This document shows, in pieces, positions 24,976 through 37,910 of a stretch of DNA of 64,000 nucleotides. Made by a program: the position numbers and the translations under genes. Below the pieces are notes generated by a model, which did not search any database, was not told the DNA's origin, and saw only the letters and a program-made list of their open reading frames with translations. The number at the start of each line of letters is the position of its first letter. The stretch's first letter is position 1. The stretch comes from Hydrangea macrophylla (Eukaryota > Streptophyta > Magnoliopsida > Cornales > Hydrangeaceae): positions 104,159,080 through 104,223,079 of the forward strand of contig CM066983.1 in assembly GCA_033977485.1 (NCBI GenBank). The letters run 5' to 3'.

Positions 24976-25206
24976 TTCAAAACTGTTTTCTTTTGTAAGG
25001 ATTCAATTGGCCAAAAACTTTTTATAACTTTGATCCTATTGGATTTTTCAACTCAGAGGGCAATGTTTCCTAAAGTTTTAAATTACTTAGGGTTGTTTTA
25101 AAGTTTTTTTTTCCCGCTGCGTATAGTTATATGGAACTGGATAAGCCTTGATGGCGTGCCACGTGTCCTATTTCCACGCGTAGTGGGATGGGTCGTGACA
25201 TTTTAT

Positions 25207-25218
25207 TGGTATCAGAGC
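25207..25218 (+). other. Primer binding site (initiator tRNA-Met)
   Basis: TGGTATCAGAGC lies six bases after the 5' LTR end. Confidence 0.9.
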
Positions 25219-25404
25219 TAGAGGTAACAAAACTTTGGGAACGTTCGACGACGAGTGGAGTGTTGAGTAAATTGCCACATGTTCTAAATTGCATCCATAC
25301 ATATTAGAGATGTTTGATGCATATGTATGTTATTTTACATACATGATATTGTTATTGTTGTACATGCACAGTGTTTATGCATTGAGAACTACAGGATTGT
25401 AATC

Positions 25405-28400
25405 ATGGATGACCGAGAGTTATCACCCCATGCCCGACGAATGAATGAAATGACAGAGATGATGGAGAATATGGGGGAAATGATACAGAATATAGCGGAA
25501 CGACTGCCTCCCACACCTCACATCGAAGTGGAACCAATAACTGTAGTACATGCACCCGAAAATAGGGGTATGAGATCCATATCCGAACAGTTTGCTCGAA
25601 AGAAACCAATGGAATTTCATGGGACACCCGATCCAACGCTCGCAGAACATTGGATCATGGACATGGAACGAATCTTCCGATCTATCCCGATGACCGATAG
25701 GGAGAAGATGGAAAATGCAAGTGATGTGCTAAAGGGTGAAGCCCAGAACTGGTGGGTAAATGTTTTAGATCAAGGGGCACCGATTACTTGGGAAGGGTTC
25801 AAGGCGGAATTCAATCGCTGGTTCTTTCCGCGAGCTGCCTACAACGCAAAGAAGAGAGAATTTGATAATTTGAAGCAGGGGGATATGACTGTAACCGAAT
25901 ATACTTCTAAATACAACGCGTTGTTGAGGTTTGACAAGGGTTCAGTACCAGAAGAGGAAGATAGGGCAAGGAAATTCGAAGAGGGTTTAAGGGAAAATAT
26001 TCGTCTAAGGGTGGAAACCTACGAACATTCGATTGTGGCAGCAGTACAACAAATGGCACTAGTGGCCGAGAGTGGGATGGAAAGGTCGAGGCAGAATCAG
26101 CACGGTAAACGAAACAATGAGGGCAGTGATAGGAACCAAGGTGGATCTTTCAAGAGATCGTTTCAAAGAGGCTATGGTTCTAGTTTCAGTGATTTCAGGA
26201 GAACGCCAAGTAACATACCGTTGTGTTCACTTTGCAACCGACCACACTCAGGTCGATGTTTCATGACCAAACCCCAAAACAGGAGCCAAGGCGGGGGTAT
26301 TACTAATTCAACACCTGATATGATATGCAAGTGTTATGATTGTGGAGTTTTTGGACACCAAGCCAAGGAATGCCCGAGGAAGTATCCTCAGCAAGGAGCT
26401 AGTTCTATGGCTTCCAGTGGGTCGAAGCCTAGACAATCTAATGACGGGGGACAAAGGACTGAACAACGTCAAGGAAGAGCATATCAGATGAACCCAGGAG
26501 ATATGACTGCTTCCGAGACAGTAGTCTCAGGTATGGTGCTTGTATGTTCACACTTAGCACGCATACTCGTCGACTCGGGATCTACGCATTCATTTGTATC
26601 GCATGCCTTTGTTGAACATTTGAATATTAAATCGGTACCGTCAGGATATGAATTGTCTATTTCTGTGCCACTTAGTAAATCGATAATGATAACTACTGTA
26701 TATAAGAACTGTGAGATCAAATTAGGCGAGAAGTTGATGACCATAGACCTTATACCGATTACGGTGAACCATTTCGATGTGATACTGGGAATGGATTGGT
26801 TAGCTTTTAACCAAGCCACAATAGACTGTGAACGGAAAGAGGTTAATTTTCGATCACCGGTGCATGGGAACTTTTGTTTCCAAGGGAGTGGAGTTATACC
26901 GCCGCCGTATTTGATTTCAGCTATCCGAGCGGGAGGGTTATTGAAAAAGGGATGTCAGGGATTCCTATGTTCAGTAACCGATGTCTCAGCGACTGAATTA
27001 AAAGTAGATGACATTCCGATAGTACGAGAATATCTAGATGTATTTCCTGGCGACCTACCAAGTGTTCTTATTGAGAGAGAGGTTGAGTTCACCATTGAGG
27101 TTATACCAGACGCAAGACCCGTATCAAAGGCACCGTATAGAATGGCACCCATGGAATTGAAAGAGCTGAAAATTCAACTACAAGAACTACTTGACAAGGT
27201 TTCATTCGACCAAGTATTTGGCCGTGGGGAGCTCCAGTATTGTTTGTAAAGAAGAAAGATGGCTCCATGCGTATGTGTGTTGATTACCGGGAACTGAACA
27301 AGTTAACGATTAAGAACAAGTATCCACTGCCGAGAATCGATGACCTATTTGATCAACTTCGTGGGGCACAAGTATTCTCCAAAATAGATTTGAGATCAGG
27401 TTATCATCAGTTGAAAGTGAAGGTCGAAGATGTTAAAAAAAATAGCTTTCAGAACGCGCTACGGACATTATGAGTTCTTAGTCATGCCGTTTGGGGTTAC
27501 GAATGCACCAGCCGCGTTCATGGATCTTATGAATCGAGTGTTCAAGGATTATCTGGATGACTTTGTGATTGTATTCATTGACGATATTCTTATCTATTCA
27601 CCGAGTGAGATAGAACACGAGAATCACTTGAGGTTGATACTTCAGAGATTGCGAGAGAAGCAATTATTTGGTAAATTCAAGAAATGTGAATTTTGGTTGT
27701 CTAGTATTACTTTTCTTGGTCACGTGATTAATAAGAATGGAGTTTCAGTTGATCCTCACAAAGTAGAAGCTGTATCTAATTGGCAGAGGCCGACATCCGT
27801 ATCCGAAATTCAAAGTTTCTTGGGGTTAGCGGGATACTACCGTCGTTTTATTGAACATTTCTCGAAGATTTCATTGCCAATGACAAAGTTAATGAGAAAG
27901 GGTGTTATCTTTGAATGGAGTCAGGAATGTGAAGACAGTTTTCAAGAATTGAAAGCACGACTAACGAGAGCACCTATTCTGACAATACCATCCGAAATCG
28001 AAGGATTTGTAATCTATAGTGATGCTTCACATAAAGGATTGGGATGTGTGCTTATGCAAGGTGGAAAAGTAATTGCATATGCTTCTAGACAGTTGAAGAC
28101 ACATGAGATTAATTATCTGACTCACGATCTGGAATTAGCCGCTGTAATTCATGCATTGAAGATTTGGAGACACTATTTATACGGGGAAAAGTGTGAGATA
28201 TTCACAGACCACAAAAGTTTGAAATACATTTTCACCCAACGGGACTTGAACATGAGACAGCGAAGATGGTTGGAGTTAATGAAGGATTACGATTTATCGA
28301 TTGAGTACCATCCGGGAAAGGCGAATGTAGTAGCCGATGCATTAAGCCGAAAGACGCCGAGGAATTTAGCCGACGAGCTAACACAACAAAAAGAGTTGAT

Positions 28401-29907
28401 AAAGGAGATGGAACGCTTAGAGTTGGATGTGATTCCAGGAACCAATGATAGCTTAATGAGGGCGATCATTGCACACCCAGATATTATTGATGAGATCAAG
28501 AAGGAACAATTTAACAATGTCTACTTATGCAAAATGAGGGACGAAATACCTTTGGGAAAGCGACCTGGTTTTGTATTAGAACGAGGGACGTTGAAACTGG
28601 AAAATCAATTATGTGTATCGAATGTGAAAGACTTGAAAGAGAGGATTCTAGAAGAAGCACATAGTACTAGATATTCAGTGCACCCGGGAAGTAATAAGAT
28701 GTACAGAAACTTGAGGGAAAACTTTTGGTGGAAGGGTATGAAGCGTGAAGTCACTAAGTTTGTATCTGAATGTTCGGCGTGTCAACAGGTCAAAGCAGAG
28801 AGACAAGTACCCGCGGGGTTACTACAGCCATTGCCAGTGTCAGAATGGAAATGGGACGAGGTTACAATGGACTTTGTTTCAGGATTTCCACGATCATTCA
28901 ATAAGAATGATAAGATTTGGGTTATAGTTGACCGACTAACCAAGTCAGCTCATTTTCTACCAATCAAGACGACTAATCCTTCGACGTTAGCGGAATTGTA
29001 TGTGAAAGAGATAGTAAGACTACATGGGGTACCAGCTGTGATTGTCTCAGATCGCGATAGTAGCTTTACGTCAAGGTTTTGGGGAAGTTTGCAAGAAGCT
29101 ATGGGTACGAAATTGAGTTTCAGTACTGCATTTCATCCTCAGACCGACGGACAGTCAGAGCGTATGATTCAGACCTTGGAAGATATGTTGAGATTGTGCG
29201 TATTAGACTTTGGGAGTGATTGGGAACACCACTTGCCATTAATTGAATTTGCGTACAACAATGGATTTCAATCAAGTATTGGTATGGCACCATATGAAGT
29301 TTTGTATGGACGTAAATGTCGATCACCGGTTTGTTGGACCGAGGTTGGAGAAAGAAAGTTGTTAGGACCTGAGTTAATACAGGTGACTACTGAAAAAGTG
29401 AAGCTGATTCAAGAGCGACTCAAGGTAGCTCAGAGCCGATACAAGAGTTATGCAGACTCGAAACGAAGACCGATGAACTTTGAAGTAGGTGACTTTGTTT
29501 ATTTACGAGTATCGCCTTCGAAAGGTATTGTCCGATTTGGAAAGAGGGAAAAGCTCAATCCAAGATTCATAGGACCTTTTGAGATTCTAGAAAGAGTAGG
29601 GCCGGTGGCTTATCGATTAGCCTTGTCATCAGAGTTGGAACATGTGCATAACGTATTTCACGTATCAATGTTGAGACGTTGTATGACTAATACGAGTAAG
29701 ATCATTGTACCTGAACCGCTGCAAATTCAGGGAGACTTGACCTATGTGGAACAACCGGGCGAGATTCTAGATCGAAAAGAACAAGTCTTAAGAACTAAGA
29801 CGATTCTGATGGTGAAGGTATTATGGCGTAGTCACACTGTTGAAGAGGCTACGTGGGAAAATGAGGAAGACATGCGGGATGAGTATCCGTACCTGTTCGA
29901 CGCATGA
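25405..29907 (+). pseudogene. Tekay gag-pol polyprotein with two compensating frameshifts
   Basis: The start is ATG-GAT-GAC (MDDREL), matched at the same place in the minus-strand copy. Gag includes WWVNVLDQGAPITWEGFKAEF. The zinc knuckle CYDCGVFGHQAKEC is near 26335 and the protease motif LVDSGSTHSF near 26570. RT has FIDDILIYS with the catalytic D-D near 27580, followed by RNase H. Integrase has an HHCC region ending ECSACQQ (about 28780), then the DD35E core ([24 protein letters not shown]). The C-terminus [18 protein letters not shown] is chromodomain-like. One base is missing near 27199 and one extra A sits in the A-run near 27434-27441. The frame between them is shifted, so RT motifs there are read in another frame. 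Otherwise it is open to the stop at 29907. Confidence 0.95.
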
Positions 29908-29936
29908 GATAAAGTTTGGGGACAAACTTCCTTTTT

Positions 29937-29948
29937 GGAGGGGAGAGT
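29937..29948 (+). other. Polypurine tract of the plus-strand Tekay element
   Basis: GGAGGGGAGAGT immediately precedes the 3' LTR. Confidence 0.9.
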
Positions 29949-32065
29949 TGTCACACCCGTTCCAGAAATTTTATGATTTTGAAAATGCATCCTTGAGATT
30001 TTGAAATTTATTAATGTTATTAATAATTTGAGTTGAGGTTGACTGTGAGTCAACGGTAAGGTGTCAGTGAGGACACGGGAACATGGTAGTTCATATGGCA
30101 TGAGCATGAGTAAATGGCATTTATATAATTTAAATGTTATTTGACTTATATGGTATTTTGTGTATGGTATTTTCGGTATTAGTTGTTAACATTTCGAGAA
30201 CTGTGGTGAGAACGTGAGTGATACATTAATTAAAAAGGTAGGTTGTGTAGAGATTCCACAGAATATAATTTTCGGACGTTATATTTTGGACCCAAACGAA
30301 ACCTAGTCGAAAACTTTTGGAATTTATAGTTTTCACTTGTAAAGGCATAAAATGGACGTGTGTAAAGTTTCGGGAGTTAATTAGAAGTTTGAGGAACTCG
30401 TGGGGAGGTAAACGTAATTCCAGAAGAGTTTTTCTATAAATAGGTGGGGGATGAGATTTCATTCTCATCCAAAACTCACAGATATCTAGAGAGAGGAGAG
30501 AGAAAGGAGATTTGGTTGCCACGAGCTTGCCGGCGACGTACGACGACCGTTCGTCCGTTAGATTTTCTCCAGATTTCATATTTGAACTCGTGGAGGTAAG
30601 ATCTTCGTTTTGATACTACTTAGGCCGTGTTTGGCCAAGTTTTGTAAAAATCTTAATTTTAGACTTTTGGAAAAAACAGGTATAAACTTGTAGGTATTTT
30701 CTCAAATTCGAAATCCGACGATTAATTAGCCTTCTAGTCGATCCTTCAAAGTTTGGGGGAAATCGCACGAGGTATGAAGTCCTAACTTGTGAAATATAGA
30801 GAAATACATGTTTTATATTTCGACGACGAAATTGAGACCCGGGCAAAATCCATGTGTTAATTGTAGGCTCGTTAATTATGCACGCGCTAATTTGTGAAAA
30901 GCATGTCTACTTTTACGCGATCACGTTGAGTTGTCTATGTGGGTCAAAGGGGAGTCTTTTACAAATTCATGCCGGAGTAAGCTTCTCGATGTTTGAGAAT
31001 TTGAGTAGCGACGGCTACTATGCATGGTTGAAGGCTTGGACTTGCCATAGCACTTATGGGATGTAATGGTTGTAGGCTTGGACTAGCCATTGACATCGCG
31101 GTTGAAGCCTTGGACTTGCCGCTACCGGATGAATGCGTATTTTTCTCCCTAGAGACTATTGATATGATTTATGAGATTAAAGCATGTTTTATCATATATT
31201 GCATATGTTAGAACTTGTACGCTCAGCATATAGCTGAGCAGTGGAGATGTACTCCATTGCAGGTAAAAAGAAAGACAAGAAGAAGCGTGATGAGTGAGGA
31301 CGTGAAAGAACGCCAGGGAAATCACTTGTATATGTTTTTGTTAAATCTTAAAACTTGCATAAGGATTTGAGTTTCATAGTATGTTGTAATTTAATCTGAA
31401 CTTAGATTTAGTATTTATAATCAATGGAAAACGCTCTTGTATTTATGTTTTGAATGATGGAATAGAGTGGTTATATGTTGGTTTGAAATTGGAAGAACAT
31501 GGAGTGGGAAAACTGCAGTTTTGGGAGTTACTGATAGGAATTAGTCGACTGGTTTTTTATCCAGTCGACTGGATCGCTGTGTTGAATGGGTTACTGCTTG
31601 GTTTTGTCTGAAGTTCAGTCGACTGGGTTGAGAAAACAGTCGACTGGATGGGGCCCCAGACCATGGCATTCTGCTGGGTAAGACACCAGTCGACTGGACT
31701 TCTTCAGTCGACTGAAATTTTTAGGCATCAGTCGACTGGGTCCCCGACACAGTTGACTGGATGGGCTATTATGTTTGAAAATCTTTTCTGTTTAAGATCA
31801 CCAATCGACCGGACCCTCGATCAGTCGACTGGTCCTCTGTTTTCAAAACCGTTTTCTTTTGTAAGGATTCAATTGGCCAAAAACTTTTTATAACTCTGAT
31901 CCTATTGGATTTTTCAACTCAGAGGGCAATGTTTCCTACAGTTTTAAATTACTTAGGGTTGTTTTAAAGTTTTTTTTTTCGCTGCGTATAGTTATATGGA
32001 ACTGGATAAGCCTTGATGGCGTGCTACGTGTCCTATTTCCACGCGTAGTAGGATGGGTCGTGACA
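29949..32065 (+). repeat. 3' LTR of the plus-strand Tekay element
   Basis: Runs from TGTCACACCCGTTCC to GGTCGTGACA. The double hairpin recurs near 31220-31260. The palindrome array recurs at 31540-31840 with seven of ten sites intact; the others are single or double C/G transitions or similar. Confidence 0.95.
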
Positions 32066-32070
32066 AGTAT

Positions 32071-32460
32071 GTTTCTTCATAATCAATCCCAAGTTTCTGC
32101 AGGAAACCTTGTGCTACAAAACGTGCCTTATATCTTGCAATATCATTTTTCTCATTCCTTATTCTCACAAACACCCATTTAAAACCTACCGGGTTTACAT
32201 TCTTCGGTGTTTGTGCTATAGGTCCAAATACACCACGTTTTTCAAGAGATTCCAATTCTACTTGAATTGCTTCTTTCCATTTTGGCCAATCATTTCTTTG
32301 TCGCCATTTATTTATACTACGTGGTTCGGTATCATCATTTTCATCATTGCCCTCGGATATTTCATTAGCTACTGCATAAGTAAATATGTCATCGATGACT
32401 AATTTCTTTCGCTCTCACATTTCTCCTGAAAATATATGGAATATTGAGATCTCACTATTA
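32071..32460 (-). pseudogene. Copia pol fragment: start of the RT domain
   Basis: Minus-strand KWVFVRIRNEKNDIARYKAR, then FVAQGFLQKLGIDYEETY, is the N-terminal RT block. It joins in frame to the SPV-MDAIT continuation at 23047 once the Tekay insertion is removed. Upstream residues (WPKWKEAIQVELESLEK) are the usual copia lead-in. Confidence 0.9.
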
Positions 32461-33749
32461 TCAGGTGTAACAACCTGCATTTCGTGTAAATTTAATTTGC
32501 ATTTCCATATTTAATCTGTATTATCTGTGTTCATTTTATTTCAATGGTCATGTTTTATAACCTTATGGCCTATTTTGTTATACATTGTAATTCTTTTGGG
32601 GCCAAACTGTAATTTTATAAAATTGGTAATACATGTGTTGAATTTCAAAGTCTGTATTTCAAAAACGGTGGAAATGCTTTCTTTTAATTTAAACTGTATT
32701 TTTATAAAACCAGGAAATCGATTCTTACTCAAAAATGATTTTTCTGTGTTTTTGTGGTGAACATCGCGCCCCGAAAATACCAGTTTACTTCCAAAACTAT
32801 CCGCGCTGTGCTAAACTTCCACAGATTGTGGAAATGGTGTAAAGCTAGATGTGACATACACTTTACTTTCCATTTATGGTAACTAATCATTGGTTAAGGC
32901 AATGTTTGGGAATGTTTAACTTGTGTGTGTAATTTTTGTGCCATAAGCTAAATTCCCAAACACACTCAATTTGACCCCTACTCTCATATACAGCAGGTTA
33001 TACACTGTATTATACGTATGTATATGCCTAATCATTTTGTGATATTAGAATTTTATAAACCAAATCATTTATTGAGTCTTCAAGGTGGAACTTGGTGGCC
33101 AAGTTTGGTCCTCTATATACATACACTACACTCACACACACACATTAAGTTCATTACATCTGTAAACACAGAGAGAAAAGAGAGAGCTGTGAGTTCATAG
33201 TTTCATATTTTAGTGAGAGAAAGCTCATCACCATAGCCAAAGCTTGTGGTGGAAATTTCTATATATCATATCTTTCTCAACAATCTCTACACCATTAATC
33301 TCAGTGAGTATTTCTAACTCACTCAGAATGTAATTCACTATTGATTTACTGATTTGTGTATTTGAATTAGGAACACCATTGATGATTTCACGTTTGAAGT
33401 TCATAGCTTAAAAAACATGAATTTCCAAAACTTAACCAAAATTCATTTTTAGAATGAAATATGAAAGATTATAGTATGTAGAGTATATGGTTGTAAAATT
33501 AGAGCTTAATTCGTTCATAGGAGAAAGTATATTAGATTTGAAGTTTTGACATGTTTTGAATTTTCATAAAACTCGTGAGCTACGATTGAAATCTTGTGAA
33601 ATTGATCATGAATTCATAATCCTTGTGAAAAACCGAAGAGATCCATATATTATATGTCATATATGCTTCGTGTTTGCAAAATGGGTCAAAATGGACCCTT
33701 AAACTGAAAACAGGGGAAAACCAGCGAGGAAGACGAAGCCTCTGCTTCA

Positions 33750-34040
33750 TCTCGCACGCGCGATCGCGCGAGCGAGGATAACGCGAGCAGCCCGTGCGAG
33801 TGACCCTTCGCGCGAGCAACCCCCGCGCGCGAGGTTTGCGTTCCCAGGCAAACAGAAAAGTTTTTTTTTTAAGAAAATGAAAAATAAGCAGGTCGCACGA
33901 GCGAGGGTCGCGCGAGAGACCTTTCGCGCGAGCGGCCCGCGCGCGCGAGGTGGCTGATTTCAGGCAGAAAGAAAGGTTTTTATAATAAAACAAAATTGGG
34001 CACATCAAGCGAGCGGCCCGCGCGCGCGACTTCTGGCAGT
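33750..34040. repeat. CpG-dense repeats inside the solo LTR
   Basis: Three degenerate units of about 130 bp carry CGCGCGAGCGGCCCGCGCGC-like blocks (near 33765-33835, 33890-33950 and 34010-34035), separated by A/T-rich spacer. They stand out sharply from the AT-rich surroundings. Confidence 0.8.
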
Positions 34041-34339
34041 TTCTAGTTCTTGCTTGTTTTGTGTTAAGGAACTGTTTGGGTGGTATTTTATGAACTGTTA
34101 AAGCCCCGTTTGGGAAATTTATTAAATCAGAATCTTAAATGGTTATGTTTGGACGATTAAAACGTTGTATTGTGACTTATCAATTCCCCTGCGTGTGTCG
34201 TTTGTATAAATCAGCAGATTGCCTTATGTTTTAAAGTTTCATGACATATATGTGGTGTCAGTTGTACATGCATGGTGAGTGTGAATGTTGGTCAGTTTGG
34301 AAAAGAGTAATGGTCAGTGTGGCATAGTGAGTGCGGTTG

Positions 34340-34690
34340 AGAATGTGATGTGGACACTCCCTGGTAAGTGAGTACCAAAGTATATTGTGATTAAGATTGC
34401 GGCGAGGGTGTCTTTGAAATGCGACGGTGGCAAAACTGGACACTCCCTGACGACCATGGTAGCGGCAAAGTGTGTGAAGCCGAACTTGGACATTCCCTGG
34501 CACCCATGGAAGTGCTAAAGTGTGGCCTATGGACACTCCCTGATACCCGAGTCTGGATACTGCGTGAGGGTTCCTCCGGTATTTGCATGGTGGATTAGGT
34601 AGTCAAAGTGTGAGGCAATGGACACTCCCTGGTACCCCGGACCAAAGTGTGAGGCAAACTGGACATTCCCTGGCACCCCTGTGCTAAAGT
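34340..34690. repeat. Degenerate GGACACTCCCTGG repeat array
   Basis: About six irregular copies of a 40-60 bp unit combine GGACA(C/T)TCCCTGG with a following AAAGTGTG(A/T)GGC-like element. Confidence 0.8.
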
Positions 34691-35359
34691 GTGGCTATCT
34701 TAGCGTTTCAAAGATACCGGTGTGTAGTGGTGGGTTGTTGGGTTTTGTCGAGAGAAAAGAGTCGGTAAGATGAGATGGTGCATTGTTCTCATACACGGTC
34801 ACATATATGTGAATTTATCTCTCAAATAACATTGTGGTTGTTTTTCTAAAACGAACTCTTTATCTTAAATATAAACTTGTGGATTTAAATGAGAATTGGA
34901 AAATGGTAAATGAATATGTTTTACATTCAGAGTTATGTTTTTAATACTCACCAGCTTCTTGAAGCTGACGACGTTGATGCGTCCTGGACATTCGTGTTCA
35001 GGTTTTTCAGGTTATGATCAGGCTGAGCATTACGACTATGCGAATTGAGAACAACTGCTGGAAATAGAATTTACTTTCATATGTTTTAAGTTATAGACTA
35101 CTTTGTAATAAGGATAACTGTAATAGACACTAAGTTATTATTTTGATTTAAGGCGGTCTGTGCCTTTAGAGACCCGGTGCTGTAATATGTAATAAGTTAG
35201 AAAAATATTTGTAAGCCTTGATTGCTCTACTCTGATTTATGATTTTATGTTGTTCGACGTTTGGGACGGAACTGATCCTTGAAACTGTCGCGACCTACGG
35301 GTCCATAAAGGAAATTAAACGCTTTCCATATTTATGCTACGTCGGGGCGTGACATCAGG

Positions 35360-36577
35360 TACCTGAGTCATAGTCTCTTCAGGGACTAGTGCCTCGTCTA
35401 AGGCATTATCTTCCGCGGAGATTTCACGGAAAGTAGGCTTTTGGTATATAACCTCTTCTAAAGTGCTATGAATATCTTCTTCTGGAGCTATATTAGGGCA
35501 TGATTTCTCATTCACTCTCCACTTCCGGGGAGCTGAATCTTTGGAACCAATAGGTCTGCCACGCTTTTGGCGTGTAACAGATTCATTTGTTGCCGTATTC
35601 AAAGTTCGTCCTATAGGGACACTAATTCGAGCAGGTGCATTCATTGCTGGTACATATGACTTTGTCACCTTAGCTGCATCGTTAAATGAATCGGGTAATT
35701 GGTTTGCAATTTCCTGTAAATGCAATATTCTCCTTACCTCATAATCACATTGAGAAGTTCTTGGATCTAGATGAGACAAAGTGGAAGTAGTCCACGATAA
35801 TTCACGTCGTTCTTCAGGAACAAGTTGTTTGATATTAATTTCATTTTCTCCCCCTAACGGCGGGAAGATTGTCTCATCAAATTGGCAATCTGCAAACCTG
35901 GCAGTAAATACATCACCTGTTAATGGTTCTAGATAATGAATAATAGAAGGTGAGTCAAAACCAACATAAATTCCCAAACGCCTTTGGGGGCCCACCTTAG
36001 TACTTTTTGGGGGTGGTATAGGAACATGTACTGCACAACCAAATTTTCTCAAGTGTGAAATGTTAGGCTGGCAACCTATCACAAGTTGTGCGGGTGATAA
36101 CTGATTATAAGAAGTGGGTCTAAGTCTAAGTAACATTTCAGCATGCAAGATAGCATGTCCCCATGCACTAACAGGGAGTCTAGATTGCATAAGGCCTTGC
36201 AACAAGTTGAAGGAGTTTAATTAGGGATTCTGCTAAACCATTTTGTGTGTGTACATGTGGGACAGGATGTTTAACATCAATTCCTATAGATGAACAATAG
36301 TCATCAAAAACTTGAGAGGTAAATTCAGCTACATTGTCAAGTTGAATAGACTTAATTGGTTGGTCAGGAAACTGTGCCTTAAGTTTGATAATTTGACTAA
36401 GTAATCTGGCAAAGGCGAGATTACATGTAGAGAGTAGGCATGCATGTGACCATCTAGTGGAAGCATCTAAAAAGGCCATGTAATATCTAAATGGGCCACT
36501 AGCAGGGTGAATTGGACCACAAATGTCACCTTGTATCCTTTGTAAGAAGGATGGTGACTCAAAAACAATTTTAAGAA
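35360..36577 (-). pseudogene. Copia pol fragment: integrase core and C-terminal region
   Basis: The integrase core shows MAFLDASTRWSHACLLST, IQLDNVAEFTSQ (second catalytic Asp) and HTQNGLAESLIK (catalytic Glu). A small deletion near 36195 shifts the frame at ARP-Y. The other frame continues from 36205 (MQSRLPVSAWGHAILHA, LRKFGCAVHVP, GIYVGFDSPSIIHYLEP). A proline/charge-rich linker follows until the solo LTR interrupts it. Confidence 0.9.
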
Positions 36578-36582
36578 ATGAA

Positions 36583-37905
36583 TGTTAGGGATATATACTA
36601 AAAGTCATGCTTTATGTAGTTGATTTATTATTCATTTAATAAAATCAGTTAATCCATTTTTTTATGAGAATCTGTGTGGGCAATGTTTGTATTATATTAT
36701 TTATTTAATATTATGCATGTGTGTCTCTCATTCTATATAGTATGTGGTTTGGTGTGTAGAGTTCGGCTTATATATGGAAGATCAGGCCATCAGATATTAT
36801 AGAATGTAAGATTTTGGTTTACAGTCTTAGATGAGATTGGACACACCATCGGTAGGACTGTAGCATGGTGTTGTAGTAGGTTTGTCTTGACTACGGAAAA
36901 CGGTATAGTTTCAACTCACTATGTTGGTACACTTTGTGTATTAAACGGGACTGACTTGGGGTAATTATCTTTATACTGACTTATAAGATAATTAATACCT
37001 CATGGTTATTATGAGTGCTTATACTCTAAATCCTAAGTTAATTTGTAGACACGTACATTTGATATTTACACTTTGATCCCTAAAAGGGTGAGATCCTTAA
37101 ATGGGTCAATATCTCATTGGATTGGGTGGCAATATTAATTGTGTGGTGGATATTAATTAATGATGGAATCCATGTCTCAATTTTGGGATTGATGATATCC
37201 CCTTGAGAAAGCTTATAAGTTTTGATTATGTCAAACCTTGCAGGTGGATTTTGTATCCGACATATCAGATAAGTTAAGCAGAGGATCTCAAGAAATTTTA
37301 AGAAATTAATTAAATATGATTGTCAGTAATTATATTTAATTAATGGATATCTGTAATCTTAACATGGGGAGATAATAAGCATTTAATAACATGGAGCTCG
37401 AAATATATTTTTGAGATAAGGGTAGGAGGGCAATTATGATTCTTTAGTGGTATGAATTATAATTTATGGAAATAGGAATCTGATTCAGTTCGAATTAGGG
37501 TTTCCTAATTCCATAAGGAAGCCTATTCCTTATTGACTTCTTATGGTCCCTATCGTAGCCTATATATATGCTGCTTTAGCTCTCTTCTCAGTTTGCGTTT
37601 TTCTATATAGAGAATTATAACTCGGAATAGAAAAGAGAGCGAAAAAGAGGGAGAGCAGAAAACAGAGAGGATTTCGAAAGAGCCCACACTCAGTTCGATA
37701 TTCTGGCAGCAAAGGAATACGGTAGAAGATCGTGAGCTGTCATCGAGCCCGTGTTCTCGATTCGTCTACTACAGCAATCCGTTTTAGCAATTTAAGGTAA
37801 CCCTAGTTCCGCCCTTGTAGGGTTATTGTAGTTTTCACGTAATTTTTTTTGCAGTACCAACTTATACGCACTGTCAACGAATTCTGGGAACGCAGTTTCC
37901 TAACA
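36583..37905 (+). mobile_element. Solo LTR (1,323 bp)
   Basis: Begins TGTTAGGGATATATAC and ends GTTTCCTAACA, flanked by ATGAA at 36578-36582 and 37906-37910. There is no internal domain. A TATA-like CCTATATATATGC near 37558-37570 supports plus orientation. It is unrelated in sequence to the other LTRs here. Confidence 0.9.
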
Positions 37906-37910
37906 ATGAA

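Larger units (their letters stand above)
23053..25200 (+). repeat. 5' LTR of the plus-strand Tekay element
   Basis: Runs from TGTCAAACCCGTTCC to GGTCGTGACA. Relative to the 3' LTR it has an extra ~30-bp segment near 23270-23300 and scattered substitutions. It contains three degenerate GGTTGAAGGCTTGGACT repeats (about 24150-24260), a double hairpin at 24355-24390 and a paired-palindrome array at 24670-24970. Confidence 0.95.
23053..32065 (+). mobile_element. Ty3/gypsy Tekay-type chromovirus, near-complete (9,013 bp)
   Basis: Flanked by AGTAT at 23048-23052 and 32066-32070. LTRs are 2,148 and 2,117 bp, with tRNA-Met PBS, one gag-pol and a polypurine tract. Tekay/Del assignment rests on the gag-protease-RT-RNase H-integrase order, a chromodomain-like C-terminus and the long LTRs. 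It sits inside the RT gene of the copia element, so it is younger than that element. Confidence 0.95.
32466..35354 (+). mobile_element. Solo LTR (2,889 bp)
   Basis: Begins TGTAACAACCTGCATTTCG and ends GTCGGGGCGTGACA. It is flanked by TCAGG at 32461-32465 and 35355-35359, with no internal retrotransposon region. It therefore arose by LTR-LTR recombination or equivalent loss. Length and ends resemble long chromoviral LTRs. Strand is inferred from the GCGTGACA 3' end. It contains CG-rich repeats at 33750-34040, a decayed repeat array at 34340-34690 and the palindrome CAGCTTC-TT-GAAGCTG at 34952-34967. Confidence 0.9.

Noticed and set aside
24782..25027. QSTG-repeat protein in the Tekay LTR
   Set aside because: The frame simply reads through the CAGTCGACTG array; the LTR is non-coding and the frame is not kept in the sister element.
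33580..34008. Arginine-rich protein on the minus strand
   Set aside because: Arises from the CG-rich repeats of the solo LTR; no conserved domain.
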